Positions 24,156 to 33,921 of a stretch of DNA of 36,303 nt are shown piece after piece (the stretch's first letter is position 1; each line of letters starts with the position of its first letter). The notes beneath the pieces were generated by a model that was not told where the DNA came from, ran no database searches, and saw only the letters and a list, made by a program, of their open reading frames with translations. The translations under genes were made by a program, and so were the position numbers. This DNA comes from Candidatus Poribacteria bacterium (GTDB taxonomy: Bacteria > Poribacteria > WGA-4E > UBA9662): assembly GCA_012963885.1 (NCBI GenBank), contig DTUY01000037.1, positions 1 through 36,303 of the forward strand. Direction: 5' to 3'.

Positions 24156-25409
24156 ATGCTATTACCAAAGATGATTAGAGTGAAGCAAAAATTCCCAACT
24201 GATGTGGTTGAAGATGTCCGATCCACGGTTTTTACCGAACTCGATCAAATCGGCGTGGACTCAATTGTAAAGTCGGGAGATGCTGTAGCAGTTGGTGCCG
24301 GAAGCCGTGGAATCGCTAACATTGATGTCGCTATCAAATCGGTGGTGGACTATTTAAAGGAGATTGGTGCAAAGCCGTTTGTTTTTCCTGCTATGGGCAG
24401 TCATGGTGGAGCAACACCAGAAGGCCAAAAGGATATTTTGGCACATTACGGTATTACCGAAGAGAAAATGAAGGCACCGATCCGAGCAACCATGGAAGTG
24501 GTCGAAGTTGGTAGAACGGCTGACGATTTACCTGTTTTTCTCGACCGCTATGCCTATGAGGCGGATGCGGCTATACCAGTCAATCGCGTCAAATCCCATA
24601 CTGATTTTCACGGATCTATTGAAAGCGGCCTAATGAAGATGCTGGCAATTGGCTTTGGCAAACAAAAAGGCGCCAGTATGTACCATCGCGCATTCTTTCG
24701 TTATGGTTTCGAGCATGTTATCCTTGCCTCCGGACGTCTTTTAATCGAGGCTGATAAGATCGGATTTGGTGTTGCCTTGGTTGAAAATGCCTATCAACAA
24801 ACGGCAAAAGTCTCCGCCATACAATCAAAAGATTTTGTGCGTTGCGAACGCGAATTGTTGGTTGAAGCCAAAGCTTTGTCTGGCAAGTTGCCGTTTGATG
24901 AATTAGACTTTCTGATTTTAGATGAAGTGGGTAAGAATATTTCTGGTACTGGCATGGACACCAATGTCATTGGCCGGTATATGCAGAATTTCGAACCAGA
25001 TCCGGAGAAACCCTCTATTACTCGCATTTTTGCCCGTGATTTAACTGAAGACAGTTTGGGAAATGCGACAGGGATTGGTCTGGCAGATTTCACCACAACA
25101 CGGCTTGTAGAAAAATTTGATAAAAAAGCAACCTACATGAACGGACTTACAGGACTAGGTCCTCAAAAGTCACGAATTCCGTTTCACTATGATACGGATC
25201 TGGAAGTAATTGAAGCCGCACTCAATACAATCGGTCTGACGCCTCCAGAAGAAGCCAGAATCGTAAGGATTCAAAATACCCTTAAACTGGGTGAGGTAGA
25301 TATATCTGAAAACTTAGTTGAAGATGCTGAATTGCGAAGTGATCTTGAAATTATTAGCGAAGCCAAAGCGTTTGCGTTTGATCCATCAGGGAATCTTCTA
25401 CCATTCTAA
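24156..25409 (+). CDS. LarA-like (lactate racemase N-terminal domain, DUF2088) protein
   Basis: The 417-residue protein matches the LarA/DUF2088 family: VAVGAGSRGIANI, FVFPAMGSHGGATPEGQ, VNRVKSHTDFHGSIESGLMKMLAIGFGKQKGA and LDEVGKNISGTGMDTNVIG. Lactate racemase LarA uses a nickel-pincer nucleotide, and many relatives act on other alpha-hydroxy acids. No larB, larC or larE gene is near, so lactate racemase activity is not implied. GAGGGTG lies just before the ATG. A 57-bp gap separates it from ubiX on the same strand. Confidence 0.82.
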   Translation: MLLPKMIRVKQKFPTDVVEDVRSTVFTELDQIGVDSIVKSGDAVAVGAGSRGIANIDVAIKSVVDYLKEIGAKPFVFPAMGSHGGATPEGQKDILAHYGITEEKMKAPIRATMEVVEVGRTADDLPVFLDRYAYEADAAIPVNRVKSHTDFHGSIESGLMKMLAIGFGKQKGASMYHRAFFRYGFEHVILASGRLLIEADKIGFGVALVENAYQQTAKVSAIQSKDFVRCERELLVEAKALSGKLPFDELDFLILDEVGKNISGTGMDTNVIGRYMQNFEPDPEKPSITRIFARDLTEDSLGNATGIGLADFTTTRLVEKFDKKATYMNGLTGLGPQKSRIPFHYDTDLEVIEAALNTIGLTPPEEARIVRIQNTLKLGEVDISENLVEDAELRSDLEIISEAKAFAFDPSGNLLPF

Positions 25410-25466
25410 AAGTTAAAGGTTTCTACTACAAATTTGTTTTGAAGTTGGACTTTTGAAAGGAATACT

Positions 25467-26057
25467 TTGAAACGTTTGATTATAGCTATTACTGGAGCAA
25501 GTGGTGTTGTTTACAGCATCCGGTTACTTGAAACTCTTGCCCAACTTGAGTATGAGGTTCACCTCACTATTTCTGAATCCGGCGTTCGTACACTATGGGA
25601 AGAGATGCAGATTAAGGTTGATCTTAACAATTTCCAGATTGCGTCACTAATTCAGCGCAGTTGTGATAAGATCATATACCACCATCAAAGCGACATTGCG
25701 GCAGCAATCGCAAGCGGTTCATTCCGCACAGAGGGAATGGTTATCGTCCCTTGCAGCATGGGCACACTGGGTTCTATTGCGACAGGCATTTCACGGAATT
25801 TGGTTCACCGAGCAGCTGATGTGTGCATCAAAGAACGTCGTAAACTTGTTCTGGTTGTGCGTGAAACTCCCCTTAGTACAATCCACCTTGAGAATATGTT
25901 GAAACTCTCCCAAGTTGGTGCGGTAATTCTACCGGCAGCACCGGGCTTTTACCACCTGCCCAAGACCCTTGACGATCAGGTCAATTTTATAGTTACTAAA
26001 CTCCTTGATCAATTTGAAATTGATACAAATTTAATTAAGAGATGGGGTGAGTCCTAA
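25467..26057 (+). CDS. ubiX: UbiX-type flavin prenyltransferase
   Basis: The 196-residue protein opens KRLIIAITGASGVVYSIRLLE and contains IASGSFRTEGMVIVPCSMGTLGSIATGISRNLVHRAADV and RRKLVLVVRETPLSTIHLENML, the hallmark UbiX blocks. UbiX makes prenylated FMN for UbiD-type decarboxylases. It starts with TTG at 25467, preceded by GAAAGGA at 25455-25461, and no ATG is in a suitable place. No ubiD-like gene is in the window, so its partner is encoded elsewhere. Confidence 0.93.
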   Translation: MKRLIIAITGASGVVYSIRLLETLAQLEYEVHLTISESGVRTLWEEMQIKVDLNNFQIASLIQRSCDKIIYHHQSDIAAAIASGSFRTEGMVIVPCSMGTLGSIATGISRNLVHRAADVCIKERRKLVLVVRETPLSTIHLENMLKLSQVGAVILPAAPGFYHLPKTLDDQVNFIVTKLLDQFEIDTNLIKRWGES

Positions 26058-26237
26058 GCGTTGCTACTTTTATGTCTCAGTCATCCTGTTTGCAGTGCAA
26101 CATTTTTGTATCGAATACGTTAAATATTATGCTCATATGTCTGCTTTAACTAGCGTTCAGGGCATTGATATTTATGGCGCGATAATTGCTCAGTATATTT
26201 TAGTGAATAGTCAATATTAATAAGAACAAGTGGCTGA

Positions 26238-27662
26238 ATGCAAACCCTCGATTCTATCAGGCAAAAGGTGGAAGATGCTTACGCAAAGCGTGAAGCGCTT
26301 CTAAAAATGCCCGTCTCGGTTCTTCCTGAAAAAGAATTGGCTGATCAGTCCGTTGATTATTTCGAAAAAACCGGGAAATCAAAGAGCCTTTTTGAAAAGG
26401 CAAAGCGTTACTTCCCAGATGGTATCCAGCATCACAATACCTATGTTTCTCCTTATCCGCTTTTTATGAAAGAAGCACGTGGTAGTAAAGTTTTCGATGT
26501 TGAAGGGAATGCATATCTTGATTTCACCATGGGTGCTGGAGCTCAACTGTTTGGGTATGCGTCTGAGCACTATGATCAGGCTTGGCAAACTCTAGCTACA
26601 GATCGGTTTCCTCTGTTTCATCATCAAGAAGAACTAGAGTTAGCGGAAAAAATCAACTCGTTTATGCCGTCAGTCGAATCAATCAAGTTTTTTCAGTCGG
26701 GGACGGAGGCTGTAAAAGCGGCAATTCGATTGGCAAGAGCCTACCAAAAACGAGATCTTGTTGTAAAAATTAGTGGCAGTTATCATGGTTGGATGAGCCC
26801 GATGATACGAGATATCCGGCAACCAGGCGTCGGTGACTTATATGTGTCGGGCGTACCAAAGGCAGAAGCGAATTTATGCTTGACCGTTCCTGCCAACGAT
26901 TTTGGTATGCTTCAAAAGACGATTCAAAAACGGGCTCGAAAGATAGCTGCTGTCATCGTGGAGTTACCGGGCCCTGAATCAGGACGAATACCGATTTACC
27001 CTGATTTCGTCCATGAAATTCAACGATTGTGCCGTAAACATCAAATCCTTTTTATTCTTGATGAGGTTGTTACTGGTTTCCGACTGGCTAAAGGTGGATC
27101 GCAAGCAGTTTACAACTTACAACCTGATTTAACAATACTGGGTAAGATTATCGGTGGCGGTACGTCTCTAAGTGCAGTCGGTGGTCATAGAGATTTTATC
27201 CAATATTTTAGTCGTGATGTTACCCGAACTTTGCGTCGTCGGGCAATCTTTGTTGGCGGAACGATGGCGGCAAATCGGGTGTCAACCATGATGGGACTAG
27301 CGACACTTCAGGCGATCGAAAAGAATGATCCCTACACCATCCTCGACCAGAAGGCGCAAAAAATGGTTAATCGCCTGAATTCACTGTTCGATTCGGCTGG
27401 CTTTCCTTTTTTCGCTTATCATTTCGGTTCGATTGTCCAAATCGAGCTTGTCGCGTGGCCTGCCAAATTTTCGTGGTCGCGAATACTAGATTTTCAAAAG
27501 CGACTCTCCGCAACATACCAATACCAGTTATTCCTGCAATCACAAGGTGTGCTGTCACTATCCGGAACACGTTTTTTTCTATCGACAGCCCATACGGATG
27601 AAGACCTGGATCATCTGACCAACGCATATCAAAAATTGCTCGAATTGATACCAATTAAATAA
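26238..27662 (+). CDS. Class III aminotransferase (glutamate-1-semialdehyde aminotransferase-like)
   Basis: The 474-residue PLP enzyme has the class III pattern: YLDFTMGAGAQLFGY, FFQSGTEAVKAAIRLARAYQ, SGSYHGW, the PLP-contacting FILDEVVTGFR, and the Schiff-base Lys in ILGKIIGGG. Overall order is close to HemL, but there is an extra N-terminal stretch of about 45 residues and the late block reads VGGTMAANRVSTMMG, where HemL has GTLSGNPLAM-like sequence. Therefore a HemL activity is not asserted; other GSAM-like transaminases in secondary metabolism look similar. A 180-bp gap precedes it. Confidence 0.85.
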   Translation: MQTLDSIRQKVEDAYAKREALLKMPVSVLPEKELADQSVDYFEKTGKSKSLFEKAKRYFPDGIQHHNTYVSPYPLFMKEARGSKVFDVEGNAYLDFTMGAGAQLFGYASEHYDQAWQTLATDRFPLFHHQEELELAEKINSFMPSVESIKFFQSGTEAVKAAIRLARAYQKRDLVVKISGSYHGWMSPMIRDIRQPGVGDLYVSGVPKAEANLCLTVPANDFGMLQKTIQKRARKIAAVIVELPGPESGRIPIYPDFVHEIQRLCRKHQILFILDEVVTGFRLAKGGSQAVYNLQPDLTILGKIIGGGTSLSAVGGHRDFIQYFSRDVTRTLRRRAIFVGGTMAANRVSTMMGLATLQAIEKNDPYTILDQKAQKMVNRLNSLFDSAGFPFFAYHFGSIVQIELVAWPAKFSWSRILDFQKRLSATYQYQLFLQSQGVLSLSGTRFFLSTAHTDEDLDHLTNAYQKLLELIPIK

Positions 27663-27675
27663 ATAGTATCTTCAC

Positions 27676-27694
27676 CAGTCTAAGACTGATTTTC
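27676..27694 (+). terminator. Possible weak terminator after the aminotransferase gene
   Basis: CAGTC, TAA and GACTG form a five-base stem and small loop 14 bases after the stop, followed by ATTTTCG. The stem is short and the T-tract brief, so it is only a weak candidate. Confidence 0.3.
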
Positions 27695-27828
27695 GTCTGC
27701 CCCACAATTATTGAAACCCATTCCAGCTCAATTCCAAATTTGTGTTCCAAATTATCTTTGCCTAAATTACGCAGACCTTAAGTTTAGACTAGATCAATTT
27801 CTGATAACATTGCTATTTCAGGTGTCAG

Positions 27829-27857
27829 TTGACAACGGAGACGATTCCACTTAAACT
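27829..27857 (+). promoter_or_regulatory. Possible sigma-70 promoter for the response regulator gene
   Basis: TTGACA (27829-27834), a perfect -35 box, is followed after 17 bases by TAAACT (27852-27857), a four-of-six match to the -10 box. It lies about 97 bases before the start of the regulator gene, inside the 291-bp gap that follows the aminotransferase. Confidence 0.45.
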
Positions 27858-27953
27858 ATGGGCTGGTAGTAAACTGTGCCAATACTTTATCTTGCTGGAT
27901 CTCCAAAAAGTTCAGGTATCATCTCACCGAAATATTAGAATCACAGGCCAAAG

Positions 27954-29390
27954 ATGTCAACGGCAACAATTTTAATTATTGAAGATGAATTGTCTTACTG
28001 GTCGCACTATAAGCGTAAGCTAGCCCCTCTGGGATTCTTGTTTGAAACTGTGCGCCACCCCAAAGAAGCTGAAGCGGTAATGAAGAGTTTTCGACCGAAC
28101 CTGATATTGTTAGATCTGAGTTTCAATGGAAGTTCTCCAGATACAGGTCTCAATTTCCTCTCCAAGGTACGAGAAGATTTCCCTGATATCAAAGTGATTG
28201 TGATTACTGCTTTCACTGACCGGCAAGTTGCGCTTGAAGCCATACAACGGGGTGCCAGCGATTTTCTTGAAAAAGGTAGCGGGTTTCTGGATGCGCTTCG
28301 ATTCCGAGTACAGGCAGTGTTTGAGCGTCTGCAACTTGAACAGCAAATTGGAGCCAAAAACGAATGGGAAATCGATCGCGTTGGTGGTTACCCTTATGGT
28401 GCTGGAAAAGTCATGGTGGGTACATCACAGGAGATGCGAGCAACTTACGAGTTTATCGATAAAGTGGCCAAAGTGGATGAAACGATATTAATTATGGGTG
28501 AAAGTGGAACTGGTAAAGAGTTAGTCGCCCAAGCTGTCCACTACCATAGTCAGCGATCTGATAAAGTTTTTTTGCCGCTTAACTGTGCTGCCTTCCCGGT
28601 CGAGTTGATTGAAGATGAACTTTTTGGTCATCAGCATGGTGCATTTAGTGGTGCCACAAGTGATCGGACTGGTGCCTTTGAAGCGGCTGATGGCGGCATT
28701 ATTTTCTTAGATGAAATCGGCGAGATGCCAATCTCTATGCAACCTCGGCTTTTGCGTGTACTACAGGAGAAAAAAATTAAGCGAATCGGTGAGAATGTGG
28801 AACGAACAGTGGATGTACGTGTGATTGCAGCAACCAATCGTGATCTCACGGAAGAGGTTAGGCGCGGAAATTTCAGAGAAGATCTCTTTTATCGACTGAA
28901 TTCGCTACCGATTCACCTGCCTCCTTTGCGACATCGCAGGCAGGATTTACCGCTGTTGATCCGCTATTTTTCGGATCTGTTTTGTCAACAGTATGGTGTT
29001 CAACGGCGCTTTACTTCTGAAGCGATGGAGCATATGCAAAAGCTCGATTGGCCAGGCAATATCCGTCAGTTACGGGACCTCATTCAACGTTCAATTCTGA
29101 TGTCAGATCGGGAAGAAATTCCAGTCCAGGATTTGGATTTCTCAAGTCATACAGAGTTGGAAACGATTGTTACTGATCTGAGTTCGATGTCGCTGAGTAC
29201 TGAATCGGACGTTCAACCCTATGTCGATGTGCGTCGGGCTTTCGAAGCATGGTATGTCAATGAAGTTCTTCGGATTACTGATGGGAACCAGACACGTGCC
29301 GCCCAACTTTTAGATATAGACCGAAACTCTATTCGGCGGATCCTGAAACGCGCTATGGGCTCAAAGATAGATCTGGGAGTTAGCTCCTAA
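27954..29390 (+). CDS. Sigma-54-dependent response regulator (NtrC family, intact)
   Basis: The 478-residue protein has a complete receiver domain (E10-D11 acidic pair, phospho-acceptor Asp54 in ILLDLS, T85, Lys107), a complete AAA+ domain (Walker A GESGTGKE at 182-189, sigma-54 loop GAFSGA at 229-234, Walker B FLDE near 251-254) and a Fis-type HTH ([25 protein letters not shown]). It should activate sigma-54 promoters on phosphorylation by an unlinked histidine kinase, as none is in the window. It is a useful internal contrast to the degenerate homologue at 12509-13921. Confidence 0.95.
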   Translation: MSTATILIIEDELSYWSHYKRKLAPLGFLFETVRHPKEAEAVMKSFRPNLILLDLSFNGSSPDTGLNFLSKVREDFPDIKVIVITAFTDRQVALEAIQRGASDFLEKGSGFLDALRFRVQAVFERLQLEQQIGAKNEWEIDRVGGYPYGAGKVMVGTSQEMRATYEFIDKVAKVDETILIMGESGTGKELVAQAVHYHSQRSDKVFLPLNCAAFPVELIEDELFGHQHGAFSGATSDRTGAFEAADGGIIFLDEIGEMPISMQPRLLRVLQEKKIKRIGENVERTVDVRVIAATNRDLTEEVRRGNFREDLFYRLNSLPIHLPPLRHRRQDLPLLIRYFSDLFCQQYGVQRRFTSEAMEHMQKLDWPGNIRQLRDLIQRSILMSDREEIPVQDLDFSSHTELETIVTDLSSMSLSTESDVQPYVDVRRAFEAWYVNEVLRITDGNQTRAAQLLDIDRNSIRRILKRAMGSKIDLGVSS

Positions 29391-29500
29391 TATGTCTATC
29401 CACTGTTATTCCTTGCTAATCCGCGGATTCAGAGGGATAAAGAACATCGTATTTCACCGTATCAGGGAAATAATGGAAAAAGATTAATATAAGGATCCTT

Positions 29501-30754
29501 ATGTCAGATTTCTTACCGGCAAAACCAAATTTCTTGCCGCCCAAACTGACTCCATTTCTGATTAAACTGGGTAAATGGCTTGAACCCGCACTAACACGAA
29601 TTTTGCATAAAGTCTCAAAAATCGATCTCGACGCAGAATCAAAAGCGCGTGTTGAGGCTATTGAAGGATTCTCAACGGTATTTTTGCCAAACCACTCTGA
29701 TTATGCGGACGCTTACGTCATTATGGGTTTCTCTCGTGAAATTGGACGCCACTTGTATTATGTCACTGGACGCGAGCTTTTTGATGAGGGCCCTCCATTT
29801 TTTCGCAGTATTCGAACTTTCTTTATGCAGCACCTCGGTGGCTATTCAATTCTGCGTGGATCTCCGGATCGCAATTCATTTCGTGCCACACGCGAAATAC
29901 TGAGTCAGACCAAGGGGTCGATCCTTGTCTTCGCTGAAGGTGGTGTTTCAAGGCAAACACAGACGGTGATGCCGTTTGAAAACGGGGTCTTACAGCTATG
30001 TTTCTGGGCACTTGATGATATGAGGAAAGCAGACAATTTGCAGCCGATCTATGCTGTCCCCATGGGTACGAAATATTTTTATGATCAGGATATGACCATC
30101 GAAATTGAGGAATCAACCGCCCAACTGGAGGACGCAATTCTACCAACCAACCAACAAAAAGGACAAACCATAATTGATCGGCTGCAGATACTTACGACAA
30201 TTATAGTTTCAGTACTGGAGAAGGAACACAAGATTGAACCAGTTGAAGGTGCGTCGCTTTATCTGCGGGTAGATCGCGTACGGGAACATGTCTTGTCTCA
30301 ATTTGAGAATTTAGCGGGTGTTACCAAATCCCAAGGTGATCATTTCCGCAAGCGAATTCGCGCCTTAAAGTACACTGTTGATTCGCAATATTTTCTAGAT
30401 ACGGATCAAATGACCAATTATCAAAAAAGGCGGCATCAAAACCAGATCCAAAAGTTTATCCAGTTTTATGCAGATATCAATAGATTGTTTAATGTGGTTG
30501 CGGTTTCAGAGCAAACCTTAACCCAGACGGCAACTCAAGAAAATATCCTTCAAGTTATCGAATGCTTGGAAGTTGAAGTGTTTGGTAAAGCAAAACCCAA
30601 GGGATTGCGGACAGCTAAAGTTCGGGTAGGAGAACCAGTTAATTTGCGCGATCTATATGAAACCTATAAAGCTGACAAGAAAAGGACTGTCATTGACGTT
30701 ACGCAACAACTGGAAAATACCGTTCAACAAATAGTTAACGGCATTACAGATTGA
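29501..30754 (+). CDS. PlsC-like 1-acylglycerol-3-phosphate acyltransferase family protein
   Basis: The 417-residue protein carries the acyltransferase HX4D motif in NHSDYAD (His65, Asp70) and the glycerolipid-binding block FAEGGVSRQ (near residue 148). These define the PlsC family, which acylates lysophosphatidate or related lipids at the membrane. The protein is long for PlsC (about 240), with an additional C-terminal region of about 180 residues rich in charged helices and no known domain. It has no strong membrane helix. AAGGATCC lies about seven bases before the ATG. It follows the response regulator by 110 bp. Confidence 0.8.
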   Translation: MSDFLPAKPNFLPPKLTPFLIKLGKWLEPALTRILHKVSKIDLDAESKARVEAIEGFSTVFLPNHSDYADAYVIMGFSREIGRHLYYVTGRELFDEGPPFFRSIRTFFMQHLGGYSILRGSPDRNSFRATREILSQTKGSILVFAEGGVSRQTQTVMPFENGVLQLCFWALDDMRKADNLQPIYAVPMGTKYFYDQDMTIEIEESTAQLEDAILPTNQQKGQTIIDRLQILTTIIVSVLEKEHKIEPVEGASLYLRVDRVREHVLSQFENLAGVTKSQGDHFRKRIRALKYTVDSQYFLDTDQMTNYQKRRHQNQIQKFIQFYADINRLFNVVAVSEQTLTQTATQENILQVIECLEVEVFGKAKPKGLRTAKVRVGEPVNLRDLYETYKADKKRTVIDVTQQLENTVQQIVNGITD

Positions 30755-30883
30755 TTAAGTAAGTATGTCAGCCGTCAGACCGCATCAGTGCCATCTGTAA
30801 GTCGATATTGGCTGGGAATCACTGCTGAATGGTATTGATATAATCATCCTTTACTGTCTATTGCGGGGAAAACTGAGAGATTT

Positions 30884-32941
30884 ATGCGATCATCAAACAA
30901 CATACACACCAACAGTCTCGGCATACAGTTCGTCAGAATTGAATCGGGTACATTCAGAATGGGCATTGGGAAAACACCACTACCCTCAGAACTGACAGAT
31001 AACACTTCACAACAGCAATCATGGAAGCCGGATCAACGCCCATATCTCCGTAATGGGGACTTTGATGAACATCCGTCTCATACGGTAAAAATCACGCAAC
31101 CTTTTCAGATCTCGAGTTATCAAGTGACTAACATACAATATGAACAATTTGATCCGACGCATAGAGAACTGCGTGATAAGCTGGGTTTCTCACAAGAGGA
31201 TGATGAAGCCGTGGTGTTCATCAGCTGGTATGATGCTGTTAACTTTTGTCAATGGCTATCAAAAAAAGAGGGAGTAACCTATCGTTTGCCGACGGAGGCT
31301 GAATGGGAATATGCTTGTCGTGCCGGAACCACCACTTATTATCATACTGGAGATTCTTTACCGGAAGAATTTTATAAGAATGCTAACGAGAGTTGGTATC
31401 CGTCTGTTGGCCGAGGTGGAGGACCTGAAGAAGAAGTGGTTCCTTTGACCGTCGGCCAGACACCGCCAAATTCGTGGGGGGTGTCTGATATGCACGGAAA
31501 CGTAGAGGAATGGTGTTATGATTGGTATGGTCCCTACGAAGAAGTTGATCAGGTTGATCCAGTGGGACGGGAAAATGGTCTGTTTCGAGTGACCAGAGGA
31601 GGGAGTCATTCTACACCTATCTATTATTTGCGATCTTCCAATCGACTTGGCACCTTACCGGAAGATAAATCCTGGTTAATCGGGTTTCGCTTAGTGATGG
31701 GTGAACTCCCCCAATCTGACCCGTTACCCAGCACGACATCCGAATTATGGGCTCAAGAGGTTTCTCAAACCCAGTTTGATTGGTCCGAAAAGCCAACCGG
31801 AGATCAGCCATGTTTTACTGACCCTAAACCCTTTATTCATGTTCCCGATCCAGATCAAGTGCCAACCTTTGGTAAACACAATCATCAACCGTCCATCACT
31901 TGGTGTCCTAATGGGGATCTCCTGGCCATCTGGTTCTCTACCTATTCTGAACGAGGGCGGGAAATGACGGTGATGGCTAGCCGATTGCGATGTGGCCATG
32001 ATGAATGGGATCGACCATCCGAGTTCTTTAATGCACCGGATCGAAACCTGACCGGAGCCGCTCTTTACAATGATGGGCAAGGCCAATTGCACCATTTCAA
32101 TGGACTGGCTGCTGCTGGTACCTGGGGGCCATTGGCACTGGTGATGCGTACCAGTACTGACAATGGATATACTTGGTCGGTCCCACGCTTAATTGGTCCT
32201 GAACATCAGAATAGGCATCAGGTTATAAGTGGTACCAGCCGAACCCAAGAAGGCTATCTGATCCAACCATGTGACGCTGTTCCCGGCGGTAGTGGCGGTA
32301 CTGCCATCCATATCAGCCGTGATGGTGGACAGACTTGGAATGATCCCGGTGTTGGCAAACCCAAACCTGAATTTGCTAATGGTCAAACGGGTGCTTGGAT
32401 TGCCGGTATACATGCCGGCGTGGTGCAACTTCGAGATGGCCGTCTGCTTGCTTTTGGACGTGGCGATACCATTGATGACAGGATGCCGATGAGCGTTTCT
32501 AAGGATATGGGTGAAACATGGATCTATTCCCCCAGTCCATTTTTACCAATTGGTGGAGGTCAACGGCTTGTCCTACTTCGATTACGGGAGGGTCCTCTTT
32601 TCTTGGCCAGTTTTACCGGGGATCGTAAAGATCAACCACCAATGGAAGTGACAGACACGACTGGACAAAAGCGATCAGTGACAGGATTGTTCGCAGCAGT
32701 CTCCCTAGATGAAGGTCAAACTTGGTCTAACATCCGCTTGATTAGCCATGATGGACCGGATCGTCAGCTGGAGACGACCAACGGAACTCCATTCACCATG
32801 GGCATTAGCACCGCTGAACCTGGTGGTTATCTGGCAGGTTGCCAGTGTCCTGACGGTCTAATCCATCTAATCAGCAGTAAACAACATTATACCTTTAATC
32901 TGGCTTGGTTAACCACACCTCCACCTGCGGTTGAGGATTAA
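30884..32941 (+). CDS. SUMF1/FGE-like domain fused to a BNR sialidase-like domain
   Basis: The 685-residue protein joins two domains. Residues 10-270 are a formylglycine-generating-enzyme-like fold: IQFVRIESGTFRMG, YRLPTEAEWEYACRAGT, MHGNVEEWCYDWYGPY, RVTRGGSH ... LIGFRLVM. The two catalytic Cys of true FGE are missing (GFRLV stands where GFRCA is usual), so it is a ligand-binding relative. Residues 300-680 form a sialidase-like beta-propeller with four Asp-box repeats: STDNGYTW, SRDGGQTW, SKDMGETW and SLDEGQTW. No signal peptide is seen. A role in glycan binding or hydrolysis is inferred. It lies 28 bp upstream of the PhyH gene, probably one transcript. Confidence 0.88.
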   Translation: MRSSNNIHTNSLGIQFVRIESGTFRMGIGKTPLPSELTDNTSQQQSWKPDQRPYLRNGDFDEHPSHTVKITQPFQISSYQVTNIQYEQFDPTHRELRDKLGFSQEDDEAVVFISWYDAVNFCQWLSKKEGVTYRLPTEAEWEYACRAGTTTYYHTGDSLPEEFYKNANESWYPSVGRGGGPEEEVVPLTVGQTPPNSWGVSDMHGNVEEWCYDWYGPYEEVDQVDPVGRENGLFRVTRGGSHSTPIYYLRSSNRLGTLPEDKSWLIGFRLVMGELPQSDPLPSTTSELWAQEVSQTQFDWSEKPTGDQPCFTDPKPFIHVPDPDQVPTFGKHNHQPSITWCPNGDLLAIWFSTYSERGREMTVMASRLRCGHDEWDRPSEFFNAPDRNLTGAALYNDGQGQLHHFNGLAAAGTWGPLALVMRTSTDNGYTWSVPRLIGPEHQNRHQVISGTSRTQEGYLIQPCDAVPGGSGGTAIHISRDGGQTWNDPGVGKPKPEFANGQTGAWIAGIHAGVVQLRDGRLLAFGRGDTIDDRMPMSVSKDMGETWIYSPSPFLPIGGGQRLVLLRLREGPLFLASFTGDRKDQPPMEVTDTTGQKRSVTGLFAAVSLDEGQTWSNIRLISHDGPDRQLETTNGTPFTMGISTAEPGGYLAGCQCPDGLIHLISSKQHYTFNLAWLTTPPPAVED

Positions 32942-32969
32942 GATCTCAACATCAAAATGTGGGAAGAAA

Positions 32970-33791
32970 ATGACACCTGAGCAACGTTATCGATTTGATG
33001 TCACGGGTTATCTGCATCTAGAAAATGTGCTTAGTGAAGAAGAACTGAGCGTAGCACAGGACGCAGTCAAGCGGTGTATTGATACGCCTACAGACGAACT
33101 GCCGGCTGGCATAAAAAGTTCGTATCCGGGAACAAATGAAAGTGTAGCGGGTATTTCCAACGGTTTTTCGTTCCATAAATCACTTGAAGCCTTAACTGTC
33201 CATCCTACAACCTGGCCAATTATTAAGGAATTCACTGATAATAAACCTCGTTTTGATCGAGGGACTTTAGCCGTCAATACCCACCAAACCACTCGAATGA
33301 CACCACTCCATTGTGCCCGAGAAGATTTTGGTTGGCCCAGCACCCGTTATGAATGTCGGGACGGTCGGATTTTCTGTGATACTTTTGTTGTTTTCGTTTA
33401 CTTGAGTGATGTCTTCCCCGGTGATGGTGGTTTAATTGCCTTACCGGGATCTCACAAAACCACCTTCGATAGACCTGCGGATTACTTCTTCCCTAATCCT
33501 CACGTCCCCAATTCTGAATTGCATCCAGCTATTGTCAATATTACACCGCGTGCTGGAGACGTGGTTATCATCTCCGAATTGCTGACGCATGGTGCCTTAG
33601 TGTGGAAGCCGACAGATCGGGAACGTTGGTTTCTTATTCTTCGATATAATCCGCAATATTTTTACTACCGCCATGGTGTTTCAGACGAAGTTTTACCCCG
33701 ATTATCTCCAGAAGTCCGTGAGTTAATTGAATTTGCTTCTTTTACTCATACCAAAGAAATAGCCAAACAGGATGTTATCACCTTAAGTTAG
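32970..33791 (+). CDS. Phytanoyl-CoA dioxygenase family protein with altered iron site
   Basis: The 273-residue product starts MTPEQRYRFDVTGYLHLENVL, typical for PhyH. It shows IFCDTFVVFVYLSDVFPGDGGLIALPGSHK, AGDVVIISELLTHGALVW (distal His) and RERWFLILRYNPQY (2-oxoglutarate Arg). Where the HxD motif is expected it reads LHCARED, so the carboxylate ligand is not in the usual place. Activity therefore needs a test. The start at 32970 has GGGAAG shortly upstream; the longer frame begins at a TTG inside the preceding gene. Confidence 0.85.
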   Translation: MTPEQRYRFDVTGYLHLENVLSEEELSVAQDAVKRCIDTPTDELPAGIKSSYPGTNESVAGISNGFSFHKSLEALTVHPTTWPIIKEFTDNKPRFDRGTLAVNTHQTTRMTPLHCAREDFGWPSTRYECRDGRIFCDTFVVFVYLSDVFPGDGGLIALPGSHKTTFDRPADYFFPNPHVPNSELHPAIVNITPRAGDVVIISELLTHGALVWKPTDRERWFLILRYNPQYFYYRHGVSDEVLPRLSPEVRELIEFASFTHTKEIAKQDVITLS

Positions 33792-33921
33792 AATTAGACA
33801 GCGTCTATCAGCATTACTTTGATCATAGCCATTCGGAAATAATTTGTCTGGCATTTGGAATGCGTAAAAATCCTGGAACCTCGTGTAGGTTGTCGGGCAA
33901 AGAAAAAGGAATTTTAAACAA

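Noticed and set aside
24156..25409. Assigning lactate racemase activity
   Set aside because: The family match is good, but no larB, larC or larE is present to make the nickel-pincer cofactor locally, and many family members have other substrates.
26238..27662. Naming the aminotransferase hemL outright
   Set aside because: It has an extra N-terminal stretch and a changed late motif, and no tetrapyrrole genes are near. Only the class III family is safe.
28007..28357. Minus-strand 116-codon frame inside the response regulator gene
   Set aside because: The sense frame encodes a textbook receiver domain, so this is a shadow of that gene.
29418..29429. Perfect 12-bp palindrome AATCCGCGGATT between the response regulator and PlsC-like genes
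   Set aside because: It is short, has no loop or T-tract, and no second copy was noticed. Could be an operator, but nothing supports it.
30884..31700. Calling the SUMF1 domain a formylglycine-generating enzyme
   Set aside because: The catalytic Cys residues are missing and no sulfatase gene is nearby.
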